64,000 nucleotides of DNA from CAWHJB01 sp963698715 (GTDB taxonomy: Bacteria > Chloroflexota > Anaerolineae > Anaerolineales > UBA4823). Below are positions 54,699 to 62,893 of the stretch, piece after piece. Location: NCBI GenBank assembly GCA_963698715.1, contig CAVORW010000003.1:248001-312000 (forward strand), read 5' to 3'. A program made the translations under genes and the position numbers. A model generated the notes under the pieces. It ran no database searches. It was not told the origin of the DNA and worked only from the letters and a program-made list of their open reading frames with translations. The stretch's first letter is position 1. The number at the start of each line of letters is the position of its first letter.

Positions 54699-55619
54699 AT
54701 GAAAAGCAAAAGCAAATTGGCACTGGCCTTTATAGGCGGCGCAGCTGTATTGGCTCTTACTGTTGGCGTTATAGCCTTTGGTTATACGTCAATTGCCCGG
54801 GCGAATGATGCAACCGGTCTGCCCGGGATCAGCCACCGCGGCGGGTCGCAGCCCTTCCCCGGCCGGGAGGGGCAGGATGATACCTTCCTGGCTGAGGCCC
54901 TTGGCATCAGCGAAGAGGAACTACAATCAGCCCAGAACACTGCTTATCAAGCTGCGGTCGATCAGGCCCTGGCCGACGGTCTTATCACTCAGGCTCAGGC
55001 TGACCAGCTCAAGAGCGGAACCAGCTTGGATGGTAAACGTGGAATTGCCGGCAGGTTTGTTTTTGGACCTGACAGTGAAATCAATCCAGATAGCTTGCTG
55101 GCAGAAGCCCTGGGTATCAGTGTGGATGATCTGACCGCAGCCCGTGAACAGGCTCAATCAGCACGGATTGCACAGGCAGTCGCGGACGGTGTCATCACCC
55201 AGGAAAAGGCCGATCAAATGGCAGCTCAGCAGGCGCTCAAGGCTTATATCGACCCACAAGCGCTGATGGCGGAAACGCTCGGTATTAGTGCCGATACGCT
55301 CCAGGCATATCACGATGAGGGTTTAAGCCTGAGCGATATCCTCGGCGAAACCGGTCTGACTGCCAGTGAATTTGTGGAAGCCCGACAGGCAGCGTTTGAA
55401 GCTGCTCTACAGCGGGCCGTCGCTGATGGCATCATCACTCAAGCCCAGGCAGACCAGGCCATTCTGGCAGGTGGGCGCGGCGGACATTTCGGTGGTCGTG
55501 GCGAGCGAGGAGGTGGTTTCGAAATGCGGCCCGATGGTGACGGTTTCCACGGGTTCCGTGGCATGCCGAAAGCTCCTGGCGATGCAACGCCGCCAGCTGC
55601 AACAGACACCGATCTCTAA
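54699..55619 (+). CDS. Exported protein with three helical repeats and Gly/His-rich tail
   Basis: This is 306 residues with a signal peptide (LALAFIGGAAVLALTVGVIAF). Three imperfect repeats follow at about residues 65-110, 130-185 and 190-255. Each has the pattern LAEALGIS(x)E/DDL then ADGLITQAQADQ. The last 50 residues are rich in Gly, Arg and His (GGRGGHFGGRGERGGG). GAAGGAGG precedes the ATG. Similar repeats occur in uncharacterised exported proteins (DUF2680-like). No enzymatic motif is present; a structural or metal-binding role is only a guess. Confidence 0.8.
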   Translation: MKSKSKLALAFIGGAAVLALTVGVIAFGYTSIARANDATGLPGISHRGGSQPFPGREGQDDTFLAEALGISEEELQSAQNTAYQAAVDQALADGLITQAQADQLKSGTSLDGKRGIAGRFVFGPDSEINPDSLLAEALGISVDDLTAAREQAQSARIAQAVADGVITQEKADQMAAQQALKAYIDPQALMAETLGISADTLQAYHDEGLSLSDILGETGLTASEFVEARQAAFEAALQRAVADGIITQAQADQAILAGGRGGHFGGRGERGGGFEMRPDGDGFHGFRGMPKAPGDATPPAATDTDL

Positions 55620-55698
55620 TTTCTCGGTAATCTGTTTACTCTGTCCTGGGTGTCTGCTGACAATGAACAGGTACACCAGGTTCGATAGAAATACAAGG

Positions 55699-55727
55699 CA
55701 CCTCCCGAATATTAAATTCGGGAGGTG
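55699..55727 (+). terminator. Terminator after the exported repeat protein
   Basis: CACCTCCCGAAT (55699-55710) pairs perfectly with ATTCGGGAGGTG (55716-55727) around a 5-nt loop, 80 bp after the stop at 55619. Confidence 0.75.
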
Positions 55728-55751
55728 TTGATTCAGGGCTAGATAAAAGAA

Positions 55752-55801
55752 GACCTCCTGATAAGTTTACTCTGCCAAGAAAAAACGAGAATCAGGAGGT
55801 C
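55752..55801 (+). promoter_or_regulatory. Inverted repeat that sequesters the transposase ribosome site
   Basis: GACCTCCTGAT (55752-55762) pairs with ATCAGGAGGTC (55791-55801). The second arm contains the AGGAGGT ribosome site of the ATG at 55807. Read-through transcripts would fold and block translation, a device known from insertion sequences. Confidence 0.6.
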
Positions 55802-55806
55802 AACAC

Positions 55807-56350
55807 ATGGAAAAGCATACAGCGAATCACCTTGCCGGCCGAGGGTCTGCCTGCCACTCTATAGTATTTGTCGATCTATGTACCGCTTTGCCCAGCCGCT
55901 ACTGGGGGAACTGGTCGCTAACAGGTTTGATGGCTGGTGCAATCCTTTCTGGATCTCATGCTGGTGATCATCATGCATCGTCATCGCAATCACAGCTTGC
56001 TGCTGAGCGAACCAGGTGTCTATCTATTGGGAGGGGAAGATGTTCACGCCGGAACCAAACGGATCAGTAATTTGTTACCCAGCCAAGGCAGGGAGGCCAA
56101 AGCGATTACTATATTATCCCGCCGACCGAATGTCCGGATTTTGTGCCAGGTTGAATTGGCTGCAAGTGGTAATGACCGGATCGAAGGGCGCCTCCGCCCT
56201 GATCCATATCCGCTTTTGGACAACCCGGGGCGTGGCTCAAACCACCAAACGAGAGCGTGAGCAACGCCTGCTGCGGGATGTGGTCAAACGTTGGGGCAGA
56301 ATGGTGGTCCGCCTCTGGGACCGTGGCTCTGCTGGAGCTTCCCTTGTGTT
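55807..56350 (+). pseudogene. Degraded DDE-type transposase
   Basis: Transposase-like peptide pieces occur in successive frames. MEKHTANHLAG is in the first. HRNHSLLLSEPGVYLLGGEDVHAGTKRISNLL (in pieces NHSLLLSE and AGTKRISNLL) is in the second. FWTTRG, EQRLLRDVVKRWG and WDRGSAGA are in the third; the Asp of WDRG is a plausible catalytic residue. At least two frameshifts and a truncated C-terminus make it inactive. The element's right end is not identifiable. The family is not certain. Confidence 0.7.
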
Positions 56351-56378
56351 CCTGGCTTTTCAGACACTGGTACCACAG

Positions 56379-56422
56379 AACGGAAAAGCGGAACTGCTCA
56401 ACCGCAGCTCCGCTTTTCCGTT
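56379..56422 (+). terminator. Strong hairpin at the end of the transposase relic
   Basis: AACGGAAAAGCGGA (56379-56392) pairs with TCCGCTTTTCCGTT (56409-56422), with CTGC/GCAG pairing inside the loop, followed by TT. It lies between the relic and the convergent efflux operon. Confidence 0.75.
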
Positions 56423-56555
56423 TTCGCTTAACCTAGAGTGCTTTTTGGTTCGCTTTCAGATCCTTTTCACTGCCTAGAATAAATTAGGGGTTTGCCATGT
56501 TTCTTTATTTTCAAACCCTTATGAGAATGTTTCGTAAAGCGCTTCATCTACAGAT

Positions 56556-57299
56556 CTATCCAGCTTTTCCTTCCAGATACTGGATTAAAGCATCCAGCAA
56601 GGCCGTTGGAACGCCGATATTGATCCGCCCTCCATTGGCTGCTCGACTGGCAGTCATGGTGGCCTGCTGCTCAGGGGTTATGTTGCCGCCGCCACTCTGA
56701 GATGCGCCGCCAAACCCACCTCCGCCACCTGGACCGCCTCCAAAGCCGCTTCCCGACCCGCTTCCAGGGAGGGGAAAACCGCCCTGGGGAAACTCCCCAC
56801 TCTCACGGGCAGCCTGGGCTGTGGCCTGCTGCTCGGTGGTCATATTGGCGAACCGCCCGCCATTCGAGAACAGCTCAATACCAAGATCTTCAGCAATTTC
56901 CGCCATCGAGGCTTGGGTAAGCTCCATTTGATCTATGGCTGCAATCTGGTCGGCAGACATGGTTTCCTGAATTTGGATGTAAAGAGCTTCTATCTCTTCA
57001 GTCGCGACGGTTTCACTGCTGCCCAGGCTGCGGACGGCTTTCCAGAGCGGCAGTAAAGCTGCGGCTTCTTCGGCGCTGATATCATTCGCACTGTCAGCCA
57101 GTTTGAAGGTGCCCAACGCCATCTTGAGACTGTTAGGGAGATCGGAGGCAGCGCTGTCCGTTTGAGCGGACGATCCGCTTGCACCCGCCGATTGAGCCGT
57201 TGTCCCAGGAAGCGAGTTCGCCTCTGTAGCAGCAGTCCCGCAAGCCGATATGACCAGCGTTGCCACCAGCAGGCTGATGAGTAACCTAGATTGTTTCAT
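56556..57299 (-). CDS. Gly-rich lipoprotein of the efflux operon
   Basis: This is 247 residues. The signal peptide ends at lipobox VISAC; the ATG at 57299 follows AAGGAAGGA. A helical middle part (residues 60-160) has MSADQIAAIDQM and NMTTEQQATAQAARESG. A glycine-rich stretch and a second ITPEQQATMTASRAANGG follow. The T-x-x-Q repeats recall the LTxxQ motif of Spy/CpxP-like envelope stress proteins, but the match is weak. It is the last gene of the operon with the MacB-like permease, 64 bp upstream. Confidence 0.7.
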   Translation of the reverse strand: MKQSRLLISLLVATLVISACGTAATEANSLPGTTAQSAGASGSSAQTDSAASDLPNSLKMALGTFKLADSANDISAEEAAALLPLWKAVRSLGSSETVATEEIEALYIQIQETMSADQIAAIDQMELTQASMAEIAEDLGIELFSNGGRFANMTTEQQATAQAARESGEFPQGGFPLPGSGSGSGFGGGPGGGGGFGGASQSGGGNITPEQQATMTASRAANGGRINIGVPTALLDALIQYLEGKAG

Positions 57300-57363
57300 T
57301 ATTTTATTCCTTCCTTGATTAATCACGTAATTTGGGCCAGGATCTTTCGATCCGTGCTTGGTT

Positions 57364-58590
57364 TTATTCGTGCCGCAAAGCTTCAATCGGGTCCAGCCCG
57401 GCGGCCTTGTTTGCCGGATAATATCCGAAAAAGATCCCCACGGCCGCGGCGGATGAAAAAGCTACGAGGATTGAAACTGGTGCAACCACTGTACGCATAT
57501 CACCCAGTTCTCCAAACAGCCATGAGCCGCCGACGCCGGTCAGCACCCCAATCAATCCACCAACCAGGCTGAGCAGCAGGGCTTCAGTCAAGAACTGCAT
57601 GCGGATATCGCTGGGAGTCGCTCCGACCGATTGGCGAATTCCAATTTCCCGGGTGCGTTCGGTGACACTGACCATCATAATGTTCATAATACCGATGCCG
57701 CCCACCAGTAGAGAAACACCAGCTACCCAGCCCAGGAGGTTGCGAAATGCAGCCGTGGTAGCCTCCTGCGTCTGGATCAAGTCAGATTGAGATTGGACGG
57801 TGAAATCAAGAGCGTCGAGTGAAACATCGTGCTGTTTGGCAAGCAGCAGTTCGATTTGATAGATGACATCTTCAACTACACCCTGATTTTCAACTTCCAC
57901 ATAGATTATCCTGACCCGATCGCCAAACATGCGGGCGAACTGGCTTGGGGTAAATTTATCGAACACCAGGGTGATTGGCGCGAAAAGATAAGCATCGTAA
58001 TCGATGCCGCTGGTGAGACCCTTCTCTGCCATAACCCCGATCACGGTCAGTTTGGTGCTGCCCACCGTGACGATCTGGCCTACCGGTGGGGTATCGCCAA
58101 ATAATTCACTGGCTAGTGAGGCTCCCAGTACAGCCACCTTTTGGGTGCGATCAATATCTATTTGGTTGACATAACGCCCACTGCCGATCTCCATATCTCG
58201 CACGGATGGAAAATCCGGGGTTGTGCCCAGAATTGCAACCTCATCCAGTGATACATTGCCTGCTTTGACAGTCTGGCTGCTAGCTTGCTCGACATTGACT
58301 GCTTTGACTCCTGTTATACCGGCAATCGCGGCGGCATCGTCGAACACCAGTCCGCCGGAGGTTTGACCTTGCCCCGGGCCGCCGCGCGTGAAAGCAGCCT
58401 GCACGAACAGCAGGTTCGTCCCGAGAGTGTTGATCTGATCTTCTATCGCCGCTTCGGTACCGGCGCTGACAGAGACCATGACAATTACTGCCGAAACACC
58501 GATAATAACGCCCAGCATGGTGAGTAGTGAGCGGAGTTTATTGCGGGTTAAACCTTTCCAGGCAATTCGAATAACTTTAGCGAGGTTCAT
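57364..58590 (-). CDS. MacB-like ABC transporter permease
   Basis: This is a 408-residue permease with four transmembrane helices, one N-terminal (SLLTMLGVIIGVSAVIVMVSV), and a large extracytoplasmic MacB_PCD domain. The C-terminal FtsX-like domain has RTREIGIRQSVGATPSDIRMQF (in the usual cytoplasmic loop). No ATPase is fused; the separate ATPase gene ends 32 bp upstream. Family members move peptides, lipoproteins or drugs by mechanotransmission with a periplasmic adaptor. Confidence 0.92.
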   Translation of the reverse strand: MNLAKVIRIAWKGLTRNKLRSLLTMLGVIIGVSAVIVMVSVSAGTEAAIEDQINTLGTNLLFVQAAFTRGGPGQGQTSGGLVFDDAAAIAGITGVKAVNVEQASSQTVKAGNVSLDEVAILGTTPDFPSVRDMEIGSGRYVNQIDIDRTQKVAVLGASLASELFGDTPPVGQIVTVGSTKLTVIGVMAEKGLTSGIDYDAYLFAPITLVFDKFTPSQFARMFGDRVRIIYVEVENQGVVEDVIYQIELLLAKQHDVSLDALDFTVQSQSDLIQTQEATTAAFRNLLGWVAGVSLLVGGIGIMNIMMVSVTERTREIGIRQSVGATPSDIRMQFLTEALLLSLVGGLIGVLTGVGGSWLFGELGDMRTVVAPVSILVAFSSAAAVGIFFGYYPANKAAGLDPIEALRHE

Positions 58591-58622
58591 GCTCTTGTTC
58601 CTTGTGAATGGTTGGGGCAGAC

Positions 58623-59360
58623 CTACAAAGTTTGACTGCTGCCAACAGGTGTCGGGATCCGATGTCCATTTTGAAGATCGGTAAGAATTCGACCGTCTTT
58701 GAAATGGATCACTCGTTCGGCGTAGGCTGCAATTTCATCCTCGTGCGTGACTATAACGATCGTGCTGCCCTGCGCGTGCAGAACTGACAGCAAGCCCATA
58801 ATTTCCTCGCCGGAATAGGAATCCAGGTTGCCAGTCGGTTCATCAGCCAGCAGTAAAACGGGATCGTTGACCAGCGCACGGGCGATAGCCACCCGCTGCT
58901 TTTGACCGCCGGATAGCTCCTGGGGATTGTGCAGCATGCGATCGGCCAGCCCTACCGATTCAAGCACCTGCTTGGCACGTTCTATTTGATCGTCATCCGA
59001 GACATGATTATCGCGGTTGTACAATAGTGGAAGCATCACATTTTCCAGGGCGGTGGTACGCGCCAGCAGATTGTAGGACTGGAAAACAAATCCAATCTTG
59101 CGGTTGCGGATATGGGCGAGTTGGGCTTTGCTTAGATCGCTGACATCCTCACCGGCCAAAAAGTATTTTCCAGAGGTGGGGCGATCAAGACAGCCCAAGA
59201 TGTTCATTAAAGTGCTTTTTCCTGAACCTGAAGGGCCCATCACGGCGACGAATTCCCCTTCCTGAATTTCCAGATCGATATTTTCCAAGGCAATCACCTG
59301 GATGTCGCCCATTCCATAAATCTTGGTTAAATCGAAGGTTTGGATAATTGCTGATTTCAT
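58623..59360 (-). CDS. ABC transporter ATPase (LolD/MacB type)
   Basis: This is a 245-residue ATPase with Walker A GPSGSGKSTLMNILG, signature LSGGQKQRVAIAR, Walker B VLLLADEPTGNLD and H-loop IVIVTHE. Its ATG overlaps the stop of the adaptor gene (TAATG at 59358-59362), so the two are translationally coupled. It energises the MacB-like permease. Confidence 0.95.
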   Translation of the reverse strand: MKSAIIQTFDLTKIYGMGDIQVIALENIDLEIQEGEFVAVMGPSGSGKSTLMNILGCLDRPTSGKYFLAGEDVSDLSKAQLAHIRNRKIGFVFQSYNLLARTTALENVMLPLLYNRDNHVSDDDQIERAKQVLESVGLADRMLHNPQELSGGQKQRVAIARALVNDPVLLLADEPTGNLDSYSGEEIMGLLSVLHAQGSTIVIVTHEDEIAAYAERVIHFKDGRILTDLQNGHRIPTPVGSSQTL

Positions 59361-60997
59361 TACGGGTTACCTTTTGATAATTCGACCGCGCCGGTTGTTA
59401 CTATCTCTCCAGCTTGCAGTCCGCTTGTGATCTCAGCTGAGATCAGATCCATCAGGCCGATGGTTACGAGGCGTTGTTCCGGTTGGCTATCCCAAATCAC
59501 ATAAACCATGGCAGTTCCATCCTCAAGCTGATGAATGGCTTCCACCGGCACCAGGACTGCATTGGCGGCTTTTCCAATAAAAATTTCTACGTTTGCATTC
59601 AAGCCGAGAGGTAATTGAACTGAAGTACGATCCTCCGGCTGATCCAGGCGAACCCATGCGTGGGCTGAATAAGTGTTGCCGGACAGCTGTAAGCTGGGGT
59701 CGATCCTGATCACCTGACCGGAAAAAGCCACCTCAGGCAGCGCATCAAACACCACCTGAGCTTCCATGCCGGTTTGGACCATGATGAGATCGTTTTCATC
59801 CAGGCTTACTTCGATTATGGATTGGCTTAGGTTTGCCAGGGTGATGGCGGTAGTGTTGTCGACGCGGTCGCCGGGTTCGGTCTTGACGGAGAGGATGGTG
59901 CCGTTAAAAGGGGCCTTCAACTCCAGGACCAGCTCTTCCTGCTCTACCAAAGCCAATTTAGCCCTGGCTTCCGCCAGCTGGGTTTCTGCTAGTTGCAGGG
60001 CAACCGGGTCGGGACCATCCTGGACGCGCTCCCAAGCAGCCTGGGCCTCCCTGACATTTAGCTCTGCTTCAGTCATGTCCACTTGGTTCGGCTCAGCCTG
60101 TGCCGATATAAGCTCCCGCTGGGCCTGGGCTAACTCGGCTTGAGCGCTGGTTAGCTGAACTTCCGCCAACGACACGCTGGCAGGATCGCCCGGATCGCCC
60201 ATGCTGGCAACTTTGTAGCTGGCGTTATCTAAATCGATCTTTTGTTGGGCCAGGGTGATTTGCATCTGGATGAGCTGATTTTCAAGCCGATCGCGTACCG
60301 TTTCGTTTGGAGCGCTTTTAATCTGGTTTTCCAGTTTAGCAGTAGAGCCCAGTAGATCCTGGTAATCCTTTTGCTTGAACAACAGGCTGGCGTTGGCAAT
60401 ATCAACTGCTTGCTGCGATGGCATCGATTGGAGGATATATAAGTTCATCTCCGCGATGGAGACTGCTTGATTGGCTGTAGCGACTGCCTTCATTGCTTGA
60501 GCCTGTTTCATTTCAGTGTGACTCAAGTCGTCCAGCGCCGCCTGGCTGGTTTCGAGACCGCTCAGCGCCTGAGCCGCTTCCAGGTCGGCGTTCGCAACCA
60601 GCTGATCCAGATTTTGTTGAGCCTGGATGACCGCCAATTGCGCACTGGTAAGCTTCGCTTGATGTTCCGCCGGGGTCAGGTCCAGCTTGAGCCGGGCGAG
60701 CAGTTCCCCGGCCTGCACCTGGTCACCAGCTGCCACATGCATCTCGAGCAGGGTGCCGGTTTGTCCAAATGACAAATCCGAACTGCTGACCGGCGCCAGC
60801 TCGCCTGAGCCGCGAATGGAGACGGTCAGATCTCCCCTGCGCGCCATGGTCTGGGGGATGGTCGTTGGATCTGGATCGGAGTCTTGCGCCAGGCCGGTTG
60901 CACTCCCATTCCTGAATAGATAGGCATAAAAGGTCACAGCCAGAGCCAGCACGATTCCCAAGATGGCTAACATCCATCGCTTGCGTTTCACGGTCAT
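59360..60997 (-). CDS. HlyD/MacA-type periplasmic adaptor, long form 1
   Basis: This is 545 residues, much longer than MacA (about 370). It has an N-terminal membrane anchor (MLAILGIVLALAVTFYAYLF) and a lipoyl half (SIRGSGELAPV, DQVQAGELLARL). A very long alpha-hairpin rich in Ala/Gln/Leu (about 110-370) comes next, then the second lipoyl half (APFNGTILSVKTEPGDRV) and beta-barrel/MP domains. I placed the start at 60997, four bases after the stop of the paralogous adaptor. It delivers substrate or couples the permease to the exterior. Confidence 0.9.
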   Translation of the reverse strand: MTVKRKRWMLAILGIVLALAVTFYAYLFRNGSATGLAQDSDPDPTTIPQTMARRGDLTVSIRGSGELAPVSSSDLSFGQTGTLLEMHVAAGDQVQAGELLARLKLDLTPAEHQAKLTSAQLAVIQAQQNLDQLVANADLEAAQALSGLETSQAALDDLSHTEMKQAQAMKAVATANQAVSIAEMNLYILQSMPSQQAVDIANASLLFKQKDYQDLLGSTAKLENQIKSAPNETVRDRLENQLIQMQITLAQQKIDLDNASYKVASMGDPGDPASVSLAEVQLTSAQAELAQAQRELISAQAEPNQVDMTEAELNVREAQAAWERVQDGPDPVALQLAETQLAEARAKLALVEQEELVLELKAPFNGTILSVKTEPGDRVDNTTAITLANLSQSIIEVSLDENDLIMVQTGMEAQVVFDALPEVAFSGQVIRIDPSLQLSGNTYSAHAWVRLDQPEDRTSVQLPLGLNANVEIFIGKAANAVLVPVEAIHQLEDGTAMVYVIWDSQPEQRLVTIGLMDLISAEITSGLQAGEIVTTGAVELSKGNP

Positions 60998-61001
60998 ACT
61001 C

Positions 61002-62648
61002 CTAAGAACCCGAGCTGCTGGTTTCGATCGTGCCGGTGGTGACAATTTCCCCTGCTTCCAGGCCGCTGCTGATCTCGGCAGAGGTGTAATCCATCAGGCC
61101 GACCGTCACCACTCGCAGCTTGGGCTGTCCGTCCGTCATCACAAAGACCGCATATTCGCCGGGAGAAATTTCTCGCAGAGCTTCCACCGGGACCAAGACT
61201 GCATTGATCGTTTCACCGCCGATCACATCGACACTGGCATTCGACCCGACTGGGAGAGACTGCGGTTTCGAGAAGGACTCGGGGTCAAGCTGGACCTGAG
61301 CGACCAGGGTCTGGACATTCCCGCTGCTTTGCAGGCTGGGGTCGACTGAGGTGACGTGCCCGGCAAAGGTTGAATCGGGCAGGGCGTCAAAAACCACATT
61401 GGCCTTGTAACCGATTACAATCTTGTTTAAATCCGTTTCGTCCATATAAATTTTTAGAACCGGCAGGCTGAGATCGGCCATGCTGATGATTGATCCGCTG
61501 CCAACGGCCTCGCCGACACTGGCGCTGATCGTCAGGATCGTGCCGTCTGCAGGAGCGGACAACTCGACGAGGGGCTGGTCTTCCTGAGCCAGTGCCAGTT
61601 GCGCCTGGGCATCGGCCAATTTGGCCTGGGCCAGTTCAACCGCAGCCGGGTCAGGTCCATTCTTCAGGGTGTCATATTTGGTCTGAGCGACGGCGAGTTG
61701 GGCCTGCGCCAGGGCAATTTCCCCTGGAGTAGGACCATCTTTCACGCGCTCGTACGTTCGCTGCGCGTCCGTCAGGGCGGCTTTGGCTGCCGCCAGATTA
61801 GCTTCGGTGGTTTGCTGATCGATTTCGCTGCCGGTGCTGGTCAGTGAGTTGAAATTGCGCAGGGCGCTGTCGTAGGCCGCCTGAGCGGAAGAAAGCTTTA
61901 ACTGCCGGTTGGCTTTTTCAAGATCGTTATCCGGCTTATTAGCATATTCTTCATACTTGCTTTTGGCTTCTTTTAGATTCTTTTCTGCAAGTACCAACTC
62001 AGCATTGGCTTGATCGATATAATTTTGTTCGGCGGTAGACCGCACATTGTTGTACATCCGCTGGGCTTCATTAAGCGCTTCCTGGGCATCGGCAACCGCT
62101 TGTTGAGCCTGGGCCAGGCGAAGATCGCTGTTTTGGATGTCATCCAGCGCCTGCTGGGTATCCTCGACGTCTTTTAATGCCTGGGCGGCATCCATTTCGG
62201 CGGAATCGGTCAGGTCATCCATAGCTTGCTGTGCTTCGATTACGTTCAACTCGGCCTGGGCCAGGGCAAGGGCGATATCCTGATCGGATTTGCCCGTATC
62301 CAGACGGGCCAGCACCTGCTCGGCCTGGACTTTATCGCCCACGTTGACCAGCAGTTCAAACAATGTGCCGTTCTCATCGAAGCCAAGATTGATCTCGGAG
62401 GCCGGGATCACTTCCCCGACACCGCTCGCAAAGACCGTCAGGTCACCCTGCCGGGCCACTGCAGTTTGAACTTGAGGTGTCGCGTCCGTTTGTGGATTGC
62501 CTGCTGAAAGCACCCGATAGGCGCTAAATCCTCCTGCGCCGATCAGTACGATCACAGCCCCTGCCATCCAAATCCGCTTTTGACGGATGAATCTTTTCAG
62601 CTCAAATTTCTTCTTAGCCGTCATTGCCGGTTGAGTTTGTTCTTTCAT
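61002..62648 (-). CDS. HlyD/MacA-type periplasmic adaptor, long form 2
   Basis: This is 548 residues and a paralogue of the following adaptor. It has an N-terminal anchor (IWMAGAVIVLIGAGGFSAY), lipoyl segments VFASGVGEVIPASEI and SAPADGTILTISASVGEAV, and a coiled hairpin of about 270 residues with repeated AQAQLAxAQ-type heptads. AAGGAG precedes the ATG at 62648. It is the first gene of a five-gene operon: two adaptors, ATPase, permease, lipoprotein. Whether the adaptors mix in one hexamer or serve separately is not known. Confidence 0.9.
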   Translation of the reverse strand: MKEQTQPAMTAKKKFELKRFIRQKRIWMAGAVIVLIGAGGFSAYRVLSAGNPQTDATPQVQTAVARQGDLTVFASGVGEVIPASEINLGFDENGTLFELLVNVGDKVQAEQVLARLDTGKSDQDIALALAQAELNVIEAQQAMDDLTDSAEMDAAQALKDVEDTQQALDDIQNSDLRLAQAQQAVADAQEALNEAQRMYNNVRSTAEQNYIDQANAELVLAEKNLKEAKSKYEEYANKPDNDLEKANRQLKLSSAQAAYDSALRNFNSLTSTGSEIDQQTTEANLAAAKAALTDAQRTYERVKDGPTPGEIALAQAQLAVAQTKYDTLKNGPDPAAVELAQAKLADAQAQLALAQEDQPLVELSAPADGTILTISASVGEAVGSGSIISMADLSLPVLKIYMDETDLNKIVIGYKANVVFDALPDSTFAGHVTSVDPSLQSSGNVQTLVAQVQLDPESFSKPQSLPVGSNASVDVIGGETINAVLVPVEALREISPGEYAVFVMTDGQPKLRVVTVGLMDYTSAEISSGLEAGEIVTTGTIETSSSGS

Positions 62649-62769
62649 CCCTACACTCCTTCAAAATGGGGAATAACTTTGATCTCCCTAACCGCGATTG
62701 CTGCGTGTCCAGTTTTATCCAAAGATAGCATCCTGTTTCACTCCTGGCCATACACCCGGTTAATAAAAA

Positions 62770-62801
62770 ATACTGTCGGGTAGGCCCTGCCCCGACAGTA
62801 T
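62770..62801 (-). terminator. Intrinsic terminator of the DUF362 gene
   Basis: On the minus strand ATACTGTCGGG (62801-62791) pairs with CCCGACAGTAT (62780-62770) and is followed by a T-rich run. It lies 93 bp after the stop of the DUF362 gene and ahead of the adaptor operon. The gap 62649-62893 holds nothing else clear. Confidence 0.85.
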
Positions 62802-62893
62802 AGATTAAACCTGTTCAGAAGTTGTTAAGAACTGATGTGGAGTTTATATATTTTTTCCAGGTTTGGTTGACCAGGAGCTCTGGAAAGATGAAG

